Source: UBA9647 sp963739335
GTDB taxonomy: Bacteria; Bacteroidota; Ignavibacteria; UBA10030
DNA: 64,000 nt
Assembly: GCA_963739335.1 (NCBI GenBank)
Contig: CAVUAC010000044.1
Span: forward strand, 95,364-159,363
Direction: 5' to 3'
The position numbers and the translations under genes are program-made. The notes beneath the pieces were generated by a model, which saw only the letters and a list, made by a program, of their open reading frames with translations, did no database searches and was not told where the DNA came from. Below are positions 46,536 to 56,485 of this stretch, piece by piece (within the stretch, counting starts at the first letter, position 1; every line of letters starts with the position of its first letter).

Positions 46536-47372
46536 TTACGAAAGAATGTCCTTGCGGCGGAAGATCAGCCACGCAATAACGACGAATCCAAGCGAATACG
46601 CTCCCAGGACCCCCATCGAGGTCCCGATCGTGTCCCACGGTATCGGATCTTCGAAAATCTGCATCCACACGTTCAGGTAGTTCGTAAAAAGGTACGGCTT
46701 GATATCGCGGAACAACTCCAAAGGGATCACTGTCACCATCAGAAAAATCATGTTCACGCCCATGGTGCTGATGATGGGTCCAATGGCATTCTCGACAAAA
46801 GAAGAAAACAAAAAGGCCAACGACGCGATGGTCAGCATCGCCCAGGCCGCAAGGAAATAGCCCACGAGGAACCTCCACGCCACATCGGCCTCGGGCAGGA
46901 CAAGAATGCCTTTCGTCAGGGTAATCAGATCCCCGCGGCCTAACAGCAACAGAGCCAGACCGGTGCTCAGGATGCCGAGAAATCCGACGAAAATAATTGT
47001 GTAGATGACAGTGGTGTAGAATTTCGAAATGAAGATGCGCGTCCGGGAAACAGGCCGAACGAGTATCAGGCGATAGGTTCCCGCCGTCGCTTCACCGGCA
47101 AGCTGGTCACCTGCGACAAATGTGATAAGCAGGGGAATATGGATCCACAAGCTGTTCATCATCCACTGTGCGAGAAACCATCCGTTGAACAGATTCCCAA
47201 CAAAGAAGAAGTCCTGCTGCAACGACCGAAGCGAATACTGCAGGAACCTTCCTCCCTCGAGTTTCATGGCAACTTCGATCAACGGCACGACAACGGCCAC
47301 CAGCAGGAAGCCGATCCAGGTCCGCTTCTTCAGAAACGTTTTGATGAGTTCGTAATAGATCAATCGCAGCAT
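46536..47372 (-). CDS. ABC-2-type transporter permease
   Basis: 278 residues, six predicted helices (about 20-40, 70-85, 118-140, 165-190, 195-215, 245-270). The pattern GEATAGTYRLILVRPVSRTR after helix 2 is the usual ABC-2 coupling segment, in which DQLAGE precedes. Partner of the ATPase gene that lies 109 bases upstream. Together they form an exporter of unknown cargo. Confidence 0.88.
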   Translation of the reverse strand: MLRLIYYELIKTFLKKRTWIGFLLVAVVVPLIEVAMKLEGGRFLQYSLRSLQQDFFFVGNLFNGWFLAQWMMNSLWIHIPLLITFVAGDQLAGEATAGTYRLILVRPVSRTRIFISKFYTTVIYTIIFVGFLGILSTGLALLLLGRGDLITLTKGILVLPEADVAWRFLVGYFLAAWAMLTIASLAFLFSSFVENAIGPIISTMGVNMIFLMVTVIPLELFRDIKPYLFTNYLNVWMQIFEDPIPWDTIGTSMGVLGAYSLGFVVIAWLIFRRKDILS

Positions 47373-47481
47373 TTTAGCGCCGTGTGCAATGCCAGTCTCC
47401 CCTCCATCCTGAGAAGACGGACGGTTTCCCCTCCTTCACATGGAGGGGACAAAGGGGTGGTCGGTGGTCGGCGAACCTGAT

Positions 47482-48411
47482 TCACTTGTTCTCCTCTTTC
47501 GAGTCGCTCTCGGTGATCGAGAGGAAGTACTCTTCCAACGAGCGCCGTGGTACGAGAGCCTGGATATCAACTTCTTCTCTGACAAGCGCTCGGGCCAATT
47601 CCGGGATGCCTTCGAACGACATCGTAACGATGAATGCTTCCCCTTTTTCGACGACGCTGCCGATCCCTCGATGGGCTGAAAGCACAGCACGGACTTTCTC
47701 CACCGGTTGGCCCTGTACAGTGACAGATTTTTCCCCCTTTTCGAGCAGCGTAGCAACTTCGCCCTGCGTGACAAGTTCTCCCCGATTGATGACCGCCATC
47801 CGGTTGGCGACCATCTCCACTTCATTCAGCAAATGCGATGAGAGCAGAACCGTTTTGTTCCGATCGCTCGCGAGATGGCGGATCAGATCGCGAATCTCCT
47901 TCATGCCTTGCGGGTCAAGGCCGCTCGTTGGCTCATCGAGGATAACGAACTCCGGATCTGACAGGAGCGATTGGGCAATACCGAGCCGCTGTTTCATGCC
48001 GTGTGAATATGTTTTGACCTTGTCGTGTGCCCGCGAAGAAAGACCGACCAATTCAAGCACTTCCCCTATGCGCTTGCGGCTTGCTCCTCCGTTGAGAGCA
48101 CCGACAATCTCAAGGTTTCTGTGGGCTGAGAGATAGCCGTAGAAATCGGGCTTCTCAACGATTCCCCCGATGGATTGGAGCGCCTTTTCTCGTTCTTTAT
48201 GCAGCGACCGGCCAAAGAGGAACACTTCCCCTTCGGTCGGGCGGATGAGGGAAAGAAGCATGCGGATGGTGGTGCTTTTGCCGGCTCCGTTGGGTCCAAG
48301 GAATCCAAAGACATCGCCGCGATGGACTTCAAGGTCGAGGTGATGAACGGCCCAACGGCGCTTGTACTGCTTGCCCAGATTCCGTGTTTGTAGGATGATG
48401 TCGCCCGTCAA
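47482..48411 (-). CDS. ABC transporter ATP-binding protein
   Basis: 309 residues. Walker A GPNGAGKSTT, Q-loop region IVEKPDFYGYLSAHRNLE, signature YSHGMKQRLGIAQ, Walker B FVILDEPTSGLDP and switch His in LLSSHLLNEVE. A C-terminal domain of about 80 residues (GEKSVTVQGQPVEKVRAVLS) is common in the DrrA/CcmA-type subfamily. Works with the ABC-2 permease downstream. Twin palindromes lie 114-161 bases upstream of the start. Confidence 0.92.
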   Translation of the reverse strand: MTGDIILQTRNLGKQYKRRWAVHHLDLEVHRGDVFGFLGPNGAGKSTTIRMLLSLIRPTEGEVFLFGRSLHKEREKALQSIGGIVEKPDFYGYLSAHRNLEIVGALNGGASRKRIGEVLELVGLSSRAHDKVKTYSHGMKQRLGIAQSLLSDPEFVILDEPTSGLDPQGMKEIRDLIRHLASDRNKTVLLSSHLLNEVEMVANRMAVINRGELVTQGEVATLLEKGEKSVTVQGQPVEKVRAVLSAHRGIGSVVEKGEAFIVTMSFEGIPELARALVREEVDIQALVPRRSLEEYFLSITESDSKEENK

Positions 48412-48524
48412 GGGGAACCAGCGATGAGTTTGGAATGAGAGAATTGCCTATTGGTGGAGCGAATTCGTGCGGGCAATGTAGAACTTATTTCGGGGATTTT
48501 CAAGAAATGGCGCAGAAGCAAGTG

Positions 48525-48572
48525 GAAGTCCGACTTCTCTCAGCGACAAGACAAAATGAGAAGTCGGACTTC
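48525..48572. repeat. Pair of 13-base palindromes forming a 15-base inverted repeat
   Basis: GAAGTCCGACTTC at 48525-48537 and GAAGTCGGACTTC at 48560-48572 are each nearly self-complementary and, with two flanking bases, complementary to one another. They lie in the 322-base gap 48412-48733, upstream of the ABC ATPase, as operators or as a hairpin. Confidence 0.5.
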
Positions 48573-48590
48573 TTCCCCTGAAAACAGCAA

Positions 48591-48612
48591 CGCCGCAGAC
48601 AAAGCTGCGGCG
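48591..48612 (-). terminator. Candidate terminator after the FecR-like gene
   Basis: CGCCGCAG, six bases, CTGCGGCG: a strong GC hairpin, but with only a short T tract on the minus strand. Confidence 0.5.
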
Positions 48613-48628
48613 CTTAGAGTCTTGTTCA

Positions 48629-48661
48629 GTGTCATTCCCGCATGTTGTAAGCGGAAAACCA
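48629..48661. repeat. Dispersed copy of the CCCGCA...TAAGCGG repeat
   Basis: CATTCCCGCATGTTGTAAGC followed by GGAAAACCAG, a diverged member of the family clustered at 28640-29110. Confidence 0.6.
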
Positions 48662-48733
48662 GATCTGAGCTAGTATCTCGATCCCCCGGCTGCATGAAAT
48701 CGACAAAGGGGGGCCGACGAAGACCTTTCCGGA

Positions 48734-49423
48734 CTACTCACTCTGTTTCAGCCTATCCAATGCCCCCCGCACTTTCTTGGCCGTCGAGGCGGGTAGGTTC
48801 TCTTTGGAAAGCAGAGAATACTCCGACACCGCTTCCTTCGTTAACTTCATCCTCTCAAACGCTGAAGCAACCGTCAGCCGCGCATCGTAGTTGGTCTTCA
48901 ACTCAGGATGCGTCCGAAGGGTTTCCTTCGACTTGAGGATCGACGTGGCGAAGTAAGAATTGTCGAACAATACCCGCGCTCCATGGAGCTGCATTTCGCC
49001 GACGTTTGTGTCGGAATATACCGGGACATCCGTCTTTGATTTGCTGCTACCGTGCAAAACAGTGGCAGATGGAATAGCGATCTCATCGCGCTCTCGGGGC
49101 GGCACGGCCAGGATATTCTCCATCGCCAGCTTCAAGAGAAAATCCTCCTGGCTCAATTGACGGACATCCGAGATATCCAGGATGGTCATTTCAGGAACGG
49201 TGAGCTTCCGTCTATCCACCTCGATCGTCGCGCTGGCGCCCGGGCCCGTGCGCATGCTGTCCTCGGGTTTGAGAAGATCCCCCACCTTGACCTTCTTCCA
49301 CTCCTCCATGACGCCGCGCCTGACTTCGACGGTTCCTTTCACCGCCTTCACCGTGAAGTCCCCCGCGAGCAGCCGTACTGCCAGGAGGCTCAGCATGATC
49401 ATCCACAGTATTCGAATACGCAT
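48734..49423 (-). CDS. FecR-like periplasmic protein
   Basis: 229 residues. Signal peptide RILWMIMLSLLAVRLLAG. Residues about 22-110 fit a FecR-type beta domain: VKAVKGTVEVRRGVMEEWKK, KVGDLLKPEDSMRTGPGASA, TIEVDRRKLTVPEMTILDIS. The second half is helical and TPR-like (ATSILKSKETLRTHPELKTN and ARLTVASAFERMKLTKEAVS). It is the last gene of a run with the barrel-transglutaminase and a lipoprotein, 24 bases after the former, so it is probably part of the same envelope assembly. Confidence 0.75.
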   Translation of the reverse strand: MRIRILWMIMLSLLAVRLLAGDFTVKAVKGTVEVRRGVMEEWKKVKVGDLLKPEDSMRTGPGASATIEVDRRKLTVPEMTILDISDVRQLSQEDFLLKLAMENILAVPPRERDEIAIPSATVLHGSSKSKTDVPVYSDTNVGEMQLHGARVLFDNSYFATSILKSKETLRTHPELKTNYDARLTVASAFERMKLTKEAVSEYSLLSKENLPASTAKKVRGALDRLKQSE

Positions 49424-49447
49424 GGCTTTATCCTTTCAGATCGATTC

Positions 49448-51473
49448 CTATAGAGGGGGCAGCAGATCAACAACGCGGACCCAGCCTCTGACAACCCCGA
49501 GGCCGACTTCGACATCGTCAAAGTACTCCTTCGCTCCCACTTCCCAGGCTTTCGTAAATCCTTCGGTAATGGCCGTCGTCTCGACCGGAACCCAGACCGT
49601 CTCGTCTCCGTGTTCGTTCTTCCGAATGACGTACCGCTTCGGATTGTCACTGATAATGTTCGCCTGCGCAGCCGGAACCTCAGTATCGAACATCATGTAG
49701 ATGTGCGCATCATCGAGCCGCTGAGGCGGAACGATATCAACAAACGCCGTACCGACGCCGATGCTCGAGAGCAGTGACGAGAAGCAGACCGTCATATCAT
49801 CGCAATCACCGCCGCGCAACGCCAGAGTCTCAGATGGAAACTGAACCCGATCCTTGCTCGCCCTCGGGTCGTTGACGTACGTCAGACGCGAGGCGAACTC
49901 ATTGAACAGCAATCGGGCCGACCGGAACTTCTCCAGTTGCTTCGGAACCGCCGCAAGCGTGTCTTTGTCCTGGCTCATGATGCTGCGTGTAAACCGCATG
50001 ATATCCGGATCCTCCGGCGTCACGAAATACCGCAGCGAGAGCGCATCGCCATCCCAATCATTGCGCCCCCTGATGATCAGACAGCGTCTGGCTCTTGTCA
50101 TCATAGTCCTCGGCAGGTGAGGCCTTCACGAACACTTCAGCCGCCCTCAGGACCATCGACGGAACGAATTTGATCGCGTCGTTGAAGATCGCCGTGAACG
50201 ATATCTCCTTTTCCTGCCCGGGCGCGAGGTATTCGGCTGGCGTCTCGGTCGGACGGTCCATATACTGGTCGACAAAGAACGATAGCGTTGCCCGGATCGG
50301 CTTCGTCGAAACATTCTTGACCTTCGCCTTCCCCAGAGGCCAGTATGCGAGCATATGGTAGGACGATGGGTACACTTCCTTTAGGATTTGCACGTATTCG
50401 ATCTTTGCCCACGTTTCTCTCGTTCTGCCGAGCGATATGGTAGTGGATAAGTGCAGTTGATCCGGCGTGAACGCGTTGTATGCCAGATCCTGCACACCTC
50501 GATTGAGAAACTCCTGAAGCGTCGGCTGACTGCGCTGCGCTTGATTGAGGAAATGAAGGTAACCAAGATTGATCTTGGTACGCCCATACGAGAAGCCGAC
50601 GCCGACAGACAACCCCGCGACAAACTGCGATGAGCTTCCGCCAAACAAGATGCCCTGTCGCAACGACCAACGCTCGCCCAGCATCCATTCCGATCCAACC
50701 CCACCCATCGCCTGCGTGTCGAAATCGAGAGCAAGCGTTGTGGTTGCCGTCGCGCGATATGCTGCTCCTATTCGCAACGTCTTGACGTTGCGCAGGCCAT
50801 ACTTCAGGACATCGCCTTGTAGCTCGCTTTCAGTCAGCCGGAATAAATTCTTCGCCACCGCGCCAAAAGTCCAGTCGGGAGTCGGGTTCCAGTTCAACCC
50901 CACATCGATGTTCCAGGCATTTCCTGTGTAGTCGAATGTCTGCTGCGTCGTCGTTCCCTGCACTATGACAAACTGGTTGTCTGTAATCAATTGTTCCCTG
51001 TATCTGGCGCTCACGCCCAATCCGACTGTCGGGGTAACCTGATAGCCGTACCCGAGTGCAAATTGCTCTCGATAGGTGATACGAGTTTCAGTTTTGATCT
51101 CCGGACCATCCGGAAACACAAACGTATTTGGGACCACGAAATCCAAATTCTGTCCAGGCGTGTAGCTGCCTGCGATAACGTGCGCATCGAGAAATCGTTT
51201 TGCCGTTCCAGCCGTGAACAGAGATATTCCTTTCAAAGGAACATCGCGTCGAAATTCACCAAACGTGGACGCTGTCAGGTCCCAATCTCGTATCGACACC
51301 AGGCCAGCAGGATTCCAATCGATGCTGCCCATGTCATCCGACAGCGCTGTGAATGCTCCGAACGCGATTCCGCGCACAGAGCTCAGCTGCTGCCCGAAGG
51401 CACTGAGCGTCACCATATGGAGAAGAACGACTGCCCGGCGTAGGATGAAGAATCTTTGCTTTGTGGGGAACAC
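49448..51473 (-). CDS. Outer-membrane beta-barrel protein with C-terminal transglutaminase-like domain, frameshift
   Basis: About 675 residues after joining two frames. After a signal peptide (VVLLHMVTLSAFGQ) the opening AFGAFTALSDDMGSIDWNPA with GL resembles PorV/FadL-like barrels, and many alternating strands follow to about residue 370. An Ig-like stretch (VKNVSTKPIRATLSFFVDQY) comes next. The frame breaks near 50085; removing one T gives DDKSQTLLIIRGRNDWDGDA. The C-terminal 200 residues look like a transglutaminase/cysteine-protease fold: LALRGGDCDDMTVCFSSLLS (Cys), DDAHIYMMFD (His), VWVPVETTAI (acidic third residue). I read it as one protein because the junction sequence is continuous in both halves and no start signal precedes the second frame. 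The role is unknown; surface crosslinking or proteolysis is possible. Confidence 0.7.
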
Positions 51474-51581
51474 GCAAGAATCTAGGCGCCGTTAAACATC
51501 AACATCAAAGCTGTGACGATTTCTCCTTATGTGAACAACCGTTTGCTAGGTTTTTGTTGAGCCGTGGCAGGGCGTCCCCGG

Positions 51582-52503
51582 TCACTTCAGCCAGAGAAGG
51601 ACGTTGTGAATGGACGCCGCTTGTACAAGAACCTTCTCCGAGTAGCCCGGTATCGTCGCCTCGTTCCTGTTCGACGAAATAATCGAAAAGAGATAGCGAC
51701 CATCAGAACTTGCTTTCAGACCCTTCAGAACCTTCGCCGGAAGGACGATGGAATTCGATCCCTCCTTGATATCCACCTGGAGAATGGGCTTGACAGGCAG
51801 CGGTGTGTGGGCATCAAACGAGCTGACGAGCACGCGGAATGAACCTCCACGCTGACCGCTCCACTGAATCTGAAGGTCTTCGTTGCGGAAGACGACAGAA
51901 CCGGCTTTCGGCTCAAGGACGGTGACTTCATCCGGGCTCTGGATTGCCAATTCAAACGGCAAGACAGCACCGCGTCCATCGGCGATAAACCGATAGGTCT
52001 GAGCCGACGCGTAGGCAAAATCTGCAATTGGTTGATTGTCCCGGTCAACGAGCGTATAGGCAGGTCCGGCGTTCTGATCTGGCGAATAACTCGACAACGT
52101 CCGGAGCGGCCTGTACATCTTTGGAAGAGCAACACTGTTAACCTTTGCGTTTCCGACATCGAGACCATTATAGCCGATCACTTTCCCGAGATTCGTGATC
52201 GGCTTGCGGGGCTTGTCGTTGATGAGAACCCTTACATACGAGAATGAACTCCGGGTTCCTCCGAGGTCAGTCTTCACACCGTTCACGAGGAAGGTCGCAG
52301 GATACAACTGCTCCTCGGTACTGCAGAACACCGGAGGTATCAACGGATGCATCAATGATCAACGTGGAATCAATGGCGGGAAGGACTTTCACCTCCAGCG
52401 CCGCCGCGCTTTGGTCGAGAGCAAGTTCCACCGGGAATTTCTCCTGGCAGCCTGTGAACCAGAGCACAGCGATCAACGCCAGAATGAAGCTTGACCTACG
52501 CAT
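51582..52503 (-). CDS. Outer-membrane lipoprotein, unknown function, frameshift
   Basis: About 306 residues. Lipoprotein signal LALIAVLWFTGCQEKFP with the acylated Cys at residue 19. One extra C near 52325 shifts the frame; corrected, it reads DASVDTSGVLSTEEQLYPAT and continues FLVNGVKTDLGG, then beta-rich sequence (GYNGLDVGNAKVNSVALPKM) and an Ig-like C-terminal domain (VTVLEPKAGSVVFRNEDLQI, GSNSIVLPAKVLKGLKASSD). Upstream of the barrel-transglutaminase gene and in the same direction, about 110 bases apart. No family recognised. Confidence 0.7.
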
Positions 52504-52601
52504 AAGCCATCACCATCCGTTCGTAATATACAGAATTCCTCCACATTACGAAATATCCCCGATCACCAGATGATTCTTGCCTAAAATGAGAAGAAAATGA
52601 A

Positions 52602-52647
52602 GCCAAAAACAAAACTGGCTCCCGCTGTTCCCCGGAGCAGGAGCCAG
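52602..52647 (-). terminator. Rho-independent terminator
   Basis: Minus strand CTGGCTCC...GGAGCCAG hairpin followed by TTTTGTTTTTGG, 23 bases after the stop of the 283-residue hypothetical gene. Confidence 0.8.
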
Positions 52648-52669
52648 GTGGGGATCCACTACACCACAT

Positions 52670-53521
52670 CTATTGCACCGTATACGGGATACCCCAAAAT
52701 CGTGTCAAGACAGGCGCCTCCATATCGCACAACGTTTCTCGTGAGATCGCCTCAACCACTGCATGAAACACCCCCGGACGGGATTGCGCACGGACGGTGT
52801 TCTCATACGTATGAATGTAATGATCGCCAACCCTGTTCTCGAGCCTGAGCGGCAGAAGATTCCGCTGTCCCCATTTCCCCCGATATCCGGAACGGAGCAC
52901 CACCATGTTCGGCTCGACTTCCTGCGTCTGAAGTCTCACTCTGACCTCGAGATCGGTTTCCCCTCCCACCGTCGGGAAATGACCGCGTCCGTTGATCCTG
53001 AATGGCCATGCGGTCTCGTCGGGAGACTTCAACGAAATGGACTCACCTGTTTGTGTTCTCAGCAGGAATTCGCTGATCGAAACGTTTGCTTTCTCTGTTC
53101 CACCATGAACGATCGACACGGCATTGAGCTTCCAGTTCATTGATGGATCGTCTGACTCACCGACGCGCATGAAACGAGCTTTTCGGACAACGTGCTCAAT
53201 GAACGGCTTCGAGATGAGCGAATGACGCTTGCGCGTGCTCAGTTGATACGGCGCGGAAATTTTCAGAATTCCGCCGATCGTCCGGGTAACCGTTGCAACC
53301 ACACAATCGGCACTCACTTCCTCAATGCCTACCGATTTCTTCACCCGTTGAATGATTCTCCCCCATCGCAACGGATACCCACGATCGTTATTCTTCGTCG
53401 CCCCTGCGGAGTAGTCAGAGGAGTATGCCGCTCCGTCGTCAAGTGGAACAATGTCACTGTCGAGCAGCGCATCGTTCGCAATCACCGTCTCAAGATACTC
53501 TCTGTCTATCGTAGTCAACAT
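52670..53521 (-). CDS. Hypothetical protein, 283 residues
   Basis: A mixed beta-rich protein with no signal peptide in the visible start (MLTTIDREYLETVIANDALL); a signal might have been lost to an indel upstream, as in many genes here. Notable stretches: RWGRIIQRVKKSVGIEEVSA, FIEHVVRKARFMRVGESDDP, NGRGHFPTVGGETDLEVRVR, TVRAQSRPGVFHAVVEAISR. The middle part looks like an Ig-like or lipocalin-like sandwich. No family assigned. Followed by a strong terminator, so it forms the end of its own transcript. Confidence 0.65.
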   Translation of the reverse strand: MLTTIDREYLETVIANDALLDSDIVPLDDGAAYSSDYSAGATKNNDRGYPLRWGRIIQRVKKSVGIEEVSADCVVATVTRTIGGILKISAPYQLSTRKRHSLISKPFIEHVVRKARFMRVGESDDPSMNWKLNAVSIVHGGTEKANVSISEFLLRTQTGESISLKSPDETAWPFRINGRGHFPTVGGETDLEVRVRLQTQEVEPNMVVLRSGYRGKWGQRNLLPLRLENRVGDHYIHTYENTVRAQSRPGVFHAVVEAISRETLCDMEAPVLTRFWGIPYTVQ

Positions 53522-53849
53522 CGCCCTTGTCGTATCTGGCGTTTTCGAAGAGTTATTGCAGAGAAATGACTTGTCCTACTATACCCAACTCTTGTGCCAG
53601 AGCTGCGTCTAGAGGGTCGCGAACCGACTCAGCGCAACAATTTGATTTGCAAGGAGTTAGGTACTTCAGGACTAGTAGATGGGATTACTGAGGAGTGAGA
53701 AGTGCGGGAATTCTGACGGAGAAGTGCCGGAATAGATCGTCCCCCCGCAGTGTGCCGTGTAAATCTTACAAGATCTACTGCTGGAAACGAGGATGGGGGA
53801 TCGATGGCGTGGGGATCGTCAATTGGAGATCCACACGCCCAGCCGATTC
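53522..53849. other. Gene-free stretch
   Basis: No gene or structured element supported; TTTGATTTGCAAGGAGTTAG at 53640-53659 begins a non-coding stretch reaching about 53830 whose look is that of a decayed repeat, but I cannot name it. Confidence 0.3.
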
Positions 53850-56267
53850 TCAGATCCCGTCATCATACTTCAGTTGTTCATCTTTCGATTTCTTCGGCGG
53901 CGCGCCAAAATAATAGGTGAATCCGAAGTACAAAATTCTGGAATCCCGCATGTTAACGACTGACTGCTTCAAGGAGGGAATGTCCAACTGGAGCTCCCGC
54001 TTGAGGGTCTTGAACACGTCGGCAACCGTCAGAATACACGAGAGTTTACCATCGAAAAGCTCCTGCCGGAGCCCCACGTTCACGACGTAGCTCGGAGAGT
54101 ATTGCCCCTGCGGTGTCAACCTCGCAGAGTTGTAGTTCGCATTGACCTGAAATTTCGACGTGGTCGTCAGACTCATCGTCGCTGTGAAATTGCTGCTCCA
54201 CGTGGTAATCGTCTTCTTCTGGCCGTAGCCAAGATTCGATGCATCGATCTGGTTCAAGAACGCATTCCCGCTCCAGTGCATCGAGACAAGTTCTCCCACA
54301 TTTGCCGATGCAACCAATTCCACACCGCCGGACTGGTCGTTGGAGAGATTCTGTCGGGTAGTCAGCAGCAACGTATCGTTGACTGCCTGCGTCAATGTCG
54401 TGAATCTGTTGAACGTGTAGCGATAGAAAAGGGCTGGGAGCAGTGAAACCTCATCGGTCTGAATTTGACACCCAAGTTCCACAGAATGAGAGAACTCCGG
54501 CTGAAGTTTCGGGTTCCCCGCAGATACGTTCCGCGGATCCCTGTATTCAGGGAATGGGTTCAAATCATCGGCTTCGGGCCGATGTGTCCTTCGGCTGTAG
54601 CTCAGTTGCAGCTCGGAGAAAGTGCTCAGTTTGTAAGAGAGGTGAAGCGTTGGATAGATCTTGAAATACCCGTTGATCAGAGTGGAATCAAACGTCACCA
54701 GATGGGCCTTCACATGCGACTTCTCCCCTCGCAAGCCTGCCAACAACCCGAAATTTCCGAACGACCGCTTGTAGGTGGTATAGAGCGCATGAATCGTTTC
54801 GTCAAACTGGAATCGATTCGTCCGTGTGAAATCCGTTACAAACCGTCCCTGACCCGGGTCAAAAGACTCAGCGAAATAGTCCAGATCACTACTGTTGAAC
54901 TGCCCAACATAGCCTGCCTCCAGGCTGGACTGTTCAGAGAGCGGATTCTGGTACTCTACGGTCAGCTCGTCCTTGTCGTCGGTGTTCTTGATGAGCGTGT
55001 TGTCATATTCGTTCGGGATTGCCGGCACCGCGTACGAATTTGTATAATGATTGTTCTCCTGCTCCGGCGCCCTGGAGATGCTGGCTTCAAACCGCAGCTT
55101 ATGGTCCTCCCCGGGAAACGCATGCTCGATGTATGCCCTCACACTATATTCCTTTTCGTACTGGTCATCGACGCGAAGACGGTCGTATTGATTGATGACA
55201 GAATTCCCTGCGTCCCGCAGGACGTTGTTCGCATCTTCTGTCCTCGTGAAACCATTGTAGAAGTAGTTACCGGAGAACCCGAGTTCATCATTCGAGCTTA
55301 TCTTGTAGTCTAACCCGGCAGAAACGAGATGGGAAAATGGACGCGCGAAAGAGTTCAGAGTCCCATCGTACAGCGTGACGGCAGACGAAGAATCGATCTG
55401 CGTCCGCTTGTCCGAGTTGATCCTGTTGCGGCTGTCTTTGCGGATGCTGTAGCTGCCGAAGATGTTGAAACCGCCGGGATTGTAGTTGAGCCTGACATTA
55501 CCGTTGACGCGGTCCTGATTGCCCGCGTTTGCGGTGAGGTTGCCGTTGATGCCAAGCGATCCGTTCTTCTTGAGGACGAGGTTGATGATCCCCGCCGTAC
55601 CATCCGGCTTGTATTTCGCGGAAGGATTGGTGATGATCTCGACCTTTTCAATGGAGCTCGCAGGCATCTGTTGCAGAACTGTTGCGCTATTCTTCTCCAA
55701 CAAAGGCGATGACTTACCATTGATCATGATCAGGACGTTGGACGACCCTCGCAGCGTCACGTTTCCATCGATGTCGACATCAATCGAGGGAACATTCTGC
55801 AGCAGCTCACTCGCAGATCCGGCTTTGCTCATCAGGTCCTGGTCGATGTTGTACACCTTTCGGTCGACAGAATTGTTGTACAGTGCCCGTTGCCCGGTCA
55901 CTACCACCTCATCAAGCTTCACGGGCGCCGTCACGAGCCCGATTTGTCCAAGATTGGCATGCCGATGCTGTGAATCGATCTCGAATGATGGTGTAGTCTT
56001 GCGTTCATATCCGATGAGGTCAAACCGGAGGAAGTACTCGCCCGGCAACAGGTCGCTGAATTCGAACCTCCCCGCCTTGTTCGTCGATTTCCCTATAAGG
56101 ATGGCGCTGTCAAGTGTCGCACAAAGGGCGGCACTTACGAACTCCAACGGACGGCTTGTCAATTCATCGACGACCAATCCCTTGACAGAACCGATCCTGC
56201 TGTTTTGTCCGGTAAGCACGCTGGCGAAAACTAGAAAGATGGAAATGATTGCAGACCGCGTTCTCAT
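53850..56267 (-). CDS. TonB-dependent receptor-like outer-membrane protein
   Basis: About 805 residues from ATG 56267 (MRTRSAIISIFLVFASVLTG, signal peptide). Residues about 25-110 form a CarboxypepD_reg domain (VKGLVVDELTSRPLEFVSAA, GEYFLRFDLIGYERK). A plug domain follows (SELLQNVPSIDVDIDGNVTL, NVLIMINGKSSPLLEKN, SIEKVEIITNPSAKYKPDGT), then a barrel of the OMP_b-brl_3 type with typical loops (RRTHRPEADDLNPFPEYRDP, NPKLQPEFSHSVELG). The ending TYYFGAPPKKSKDEQ is usual for the family. No SusD partner or regulator nearby, so the substrate is unknown. Long intact frame. Confidence 0.9.
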   Translation of the reverse strand: MRTRSAIISIFLVFASVLTGQNSRIGSVKGLVVDELTSRPLEFVSAALCATLDSAILIGKSTNKAGRFEFSDLLPGEYFLRFDLIGYERKTTPSFEIDSQHRHANLGQIGLVTAPVKLDEVVVTGQRALYNNSVDRKVYNIDQDLMSKAGSASELLQNVPSIDVDIDGNVTLRGSSNVLIMINGKSSPLLEKNSATVLQQMPASSIEKVEIITNPSAKYKPDGTAGIINLVLKKNGSLGINGNLTANAGNQDRVNGNVRLNYNPGGFNIFGSYSIRKDSRNRINSDKRTQIDSSSAVTLYDGTLNSFARPFSHLVSAGLDYKISSNDELGFSGNYFYNGFTRTEDANNVLRDAGNSVINQYDRLRVDDQYEKEYSVRAYIEHAFPGEDHKLRFEASISRAPEQENNHYTNSYAVPAIPNEYDNTLIKNTDDKDELTVEYQNPLSEQSSLEAGYVGQFNSSDLDYFAESFDPGQGRFVTDFTRTNRFQFDETIHALYTTYKRSFGNFGLLAGLRGEKSHVKAHLVTFDSTLINGYFKIYPTLHLSYKLSTFSELQLSYSRRTHRPEADDLNPFPEYRDPRNVSAGNPKLQPEFSHSVELGCQIQTDEVSLLPALFYRYTFNRFTTLTQAVNDTLLLTTRQNLSNDQSGGVELVASANVGELVSMHWSGNAFLNQIDASNLGYGQKKTITTWSSNFTATMSLTTTSKFQVNANYNSARLTPQGQYSPSYVVNVGLRQELFDGKLSCILTVADVFKTLKRELQLDIPSLKQSVVNMRDSRILYFGFTYYFGAPPKKSKDEQLKYDDGI

Positions 56268-56485
56268 AGAAGCCATCTCATCGGTGAAGAAATGTGTGGT
56301 CAGATCAAGATTCTCATGGTGCACATGCATGGGCACCACGACGGCTTGGGGTCAGCTAATCTACGAAACGCAGATGAAAAAGGGATGAAAAAGAGGATCG
56401 TGGTATTCGCCTGGGGTCGTTTCCCACCTGCGTTCAGGAATTCTAGAAGGCGGGCAGGAATCCAGCATCCCCACCAAGAACACGG

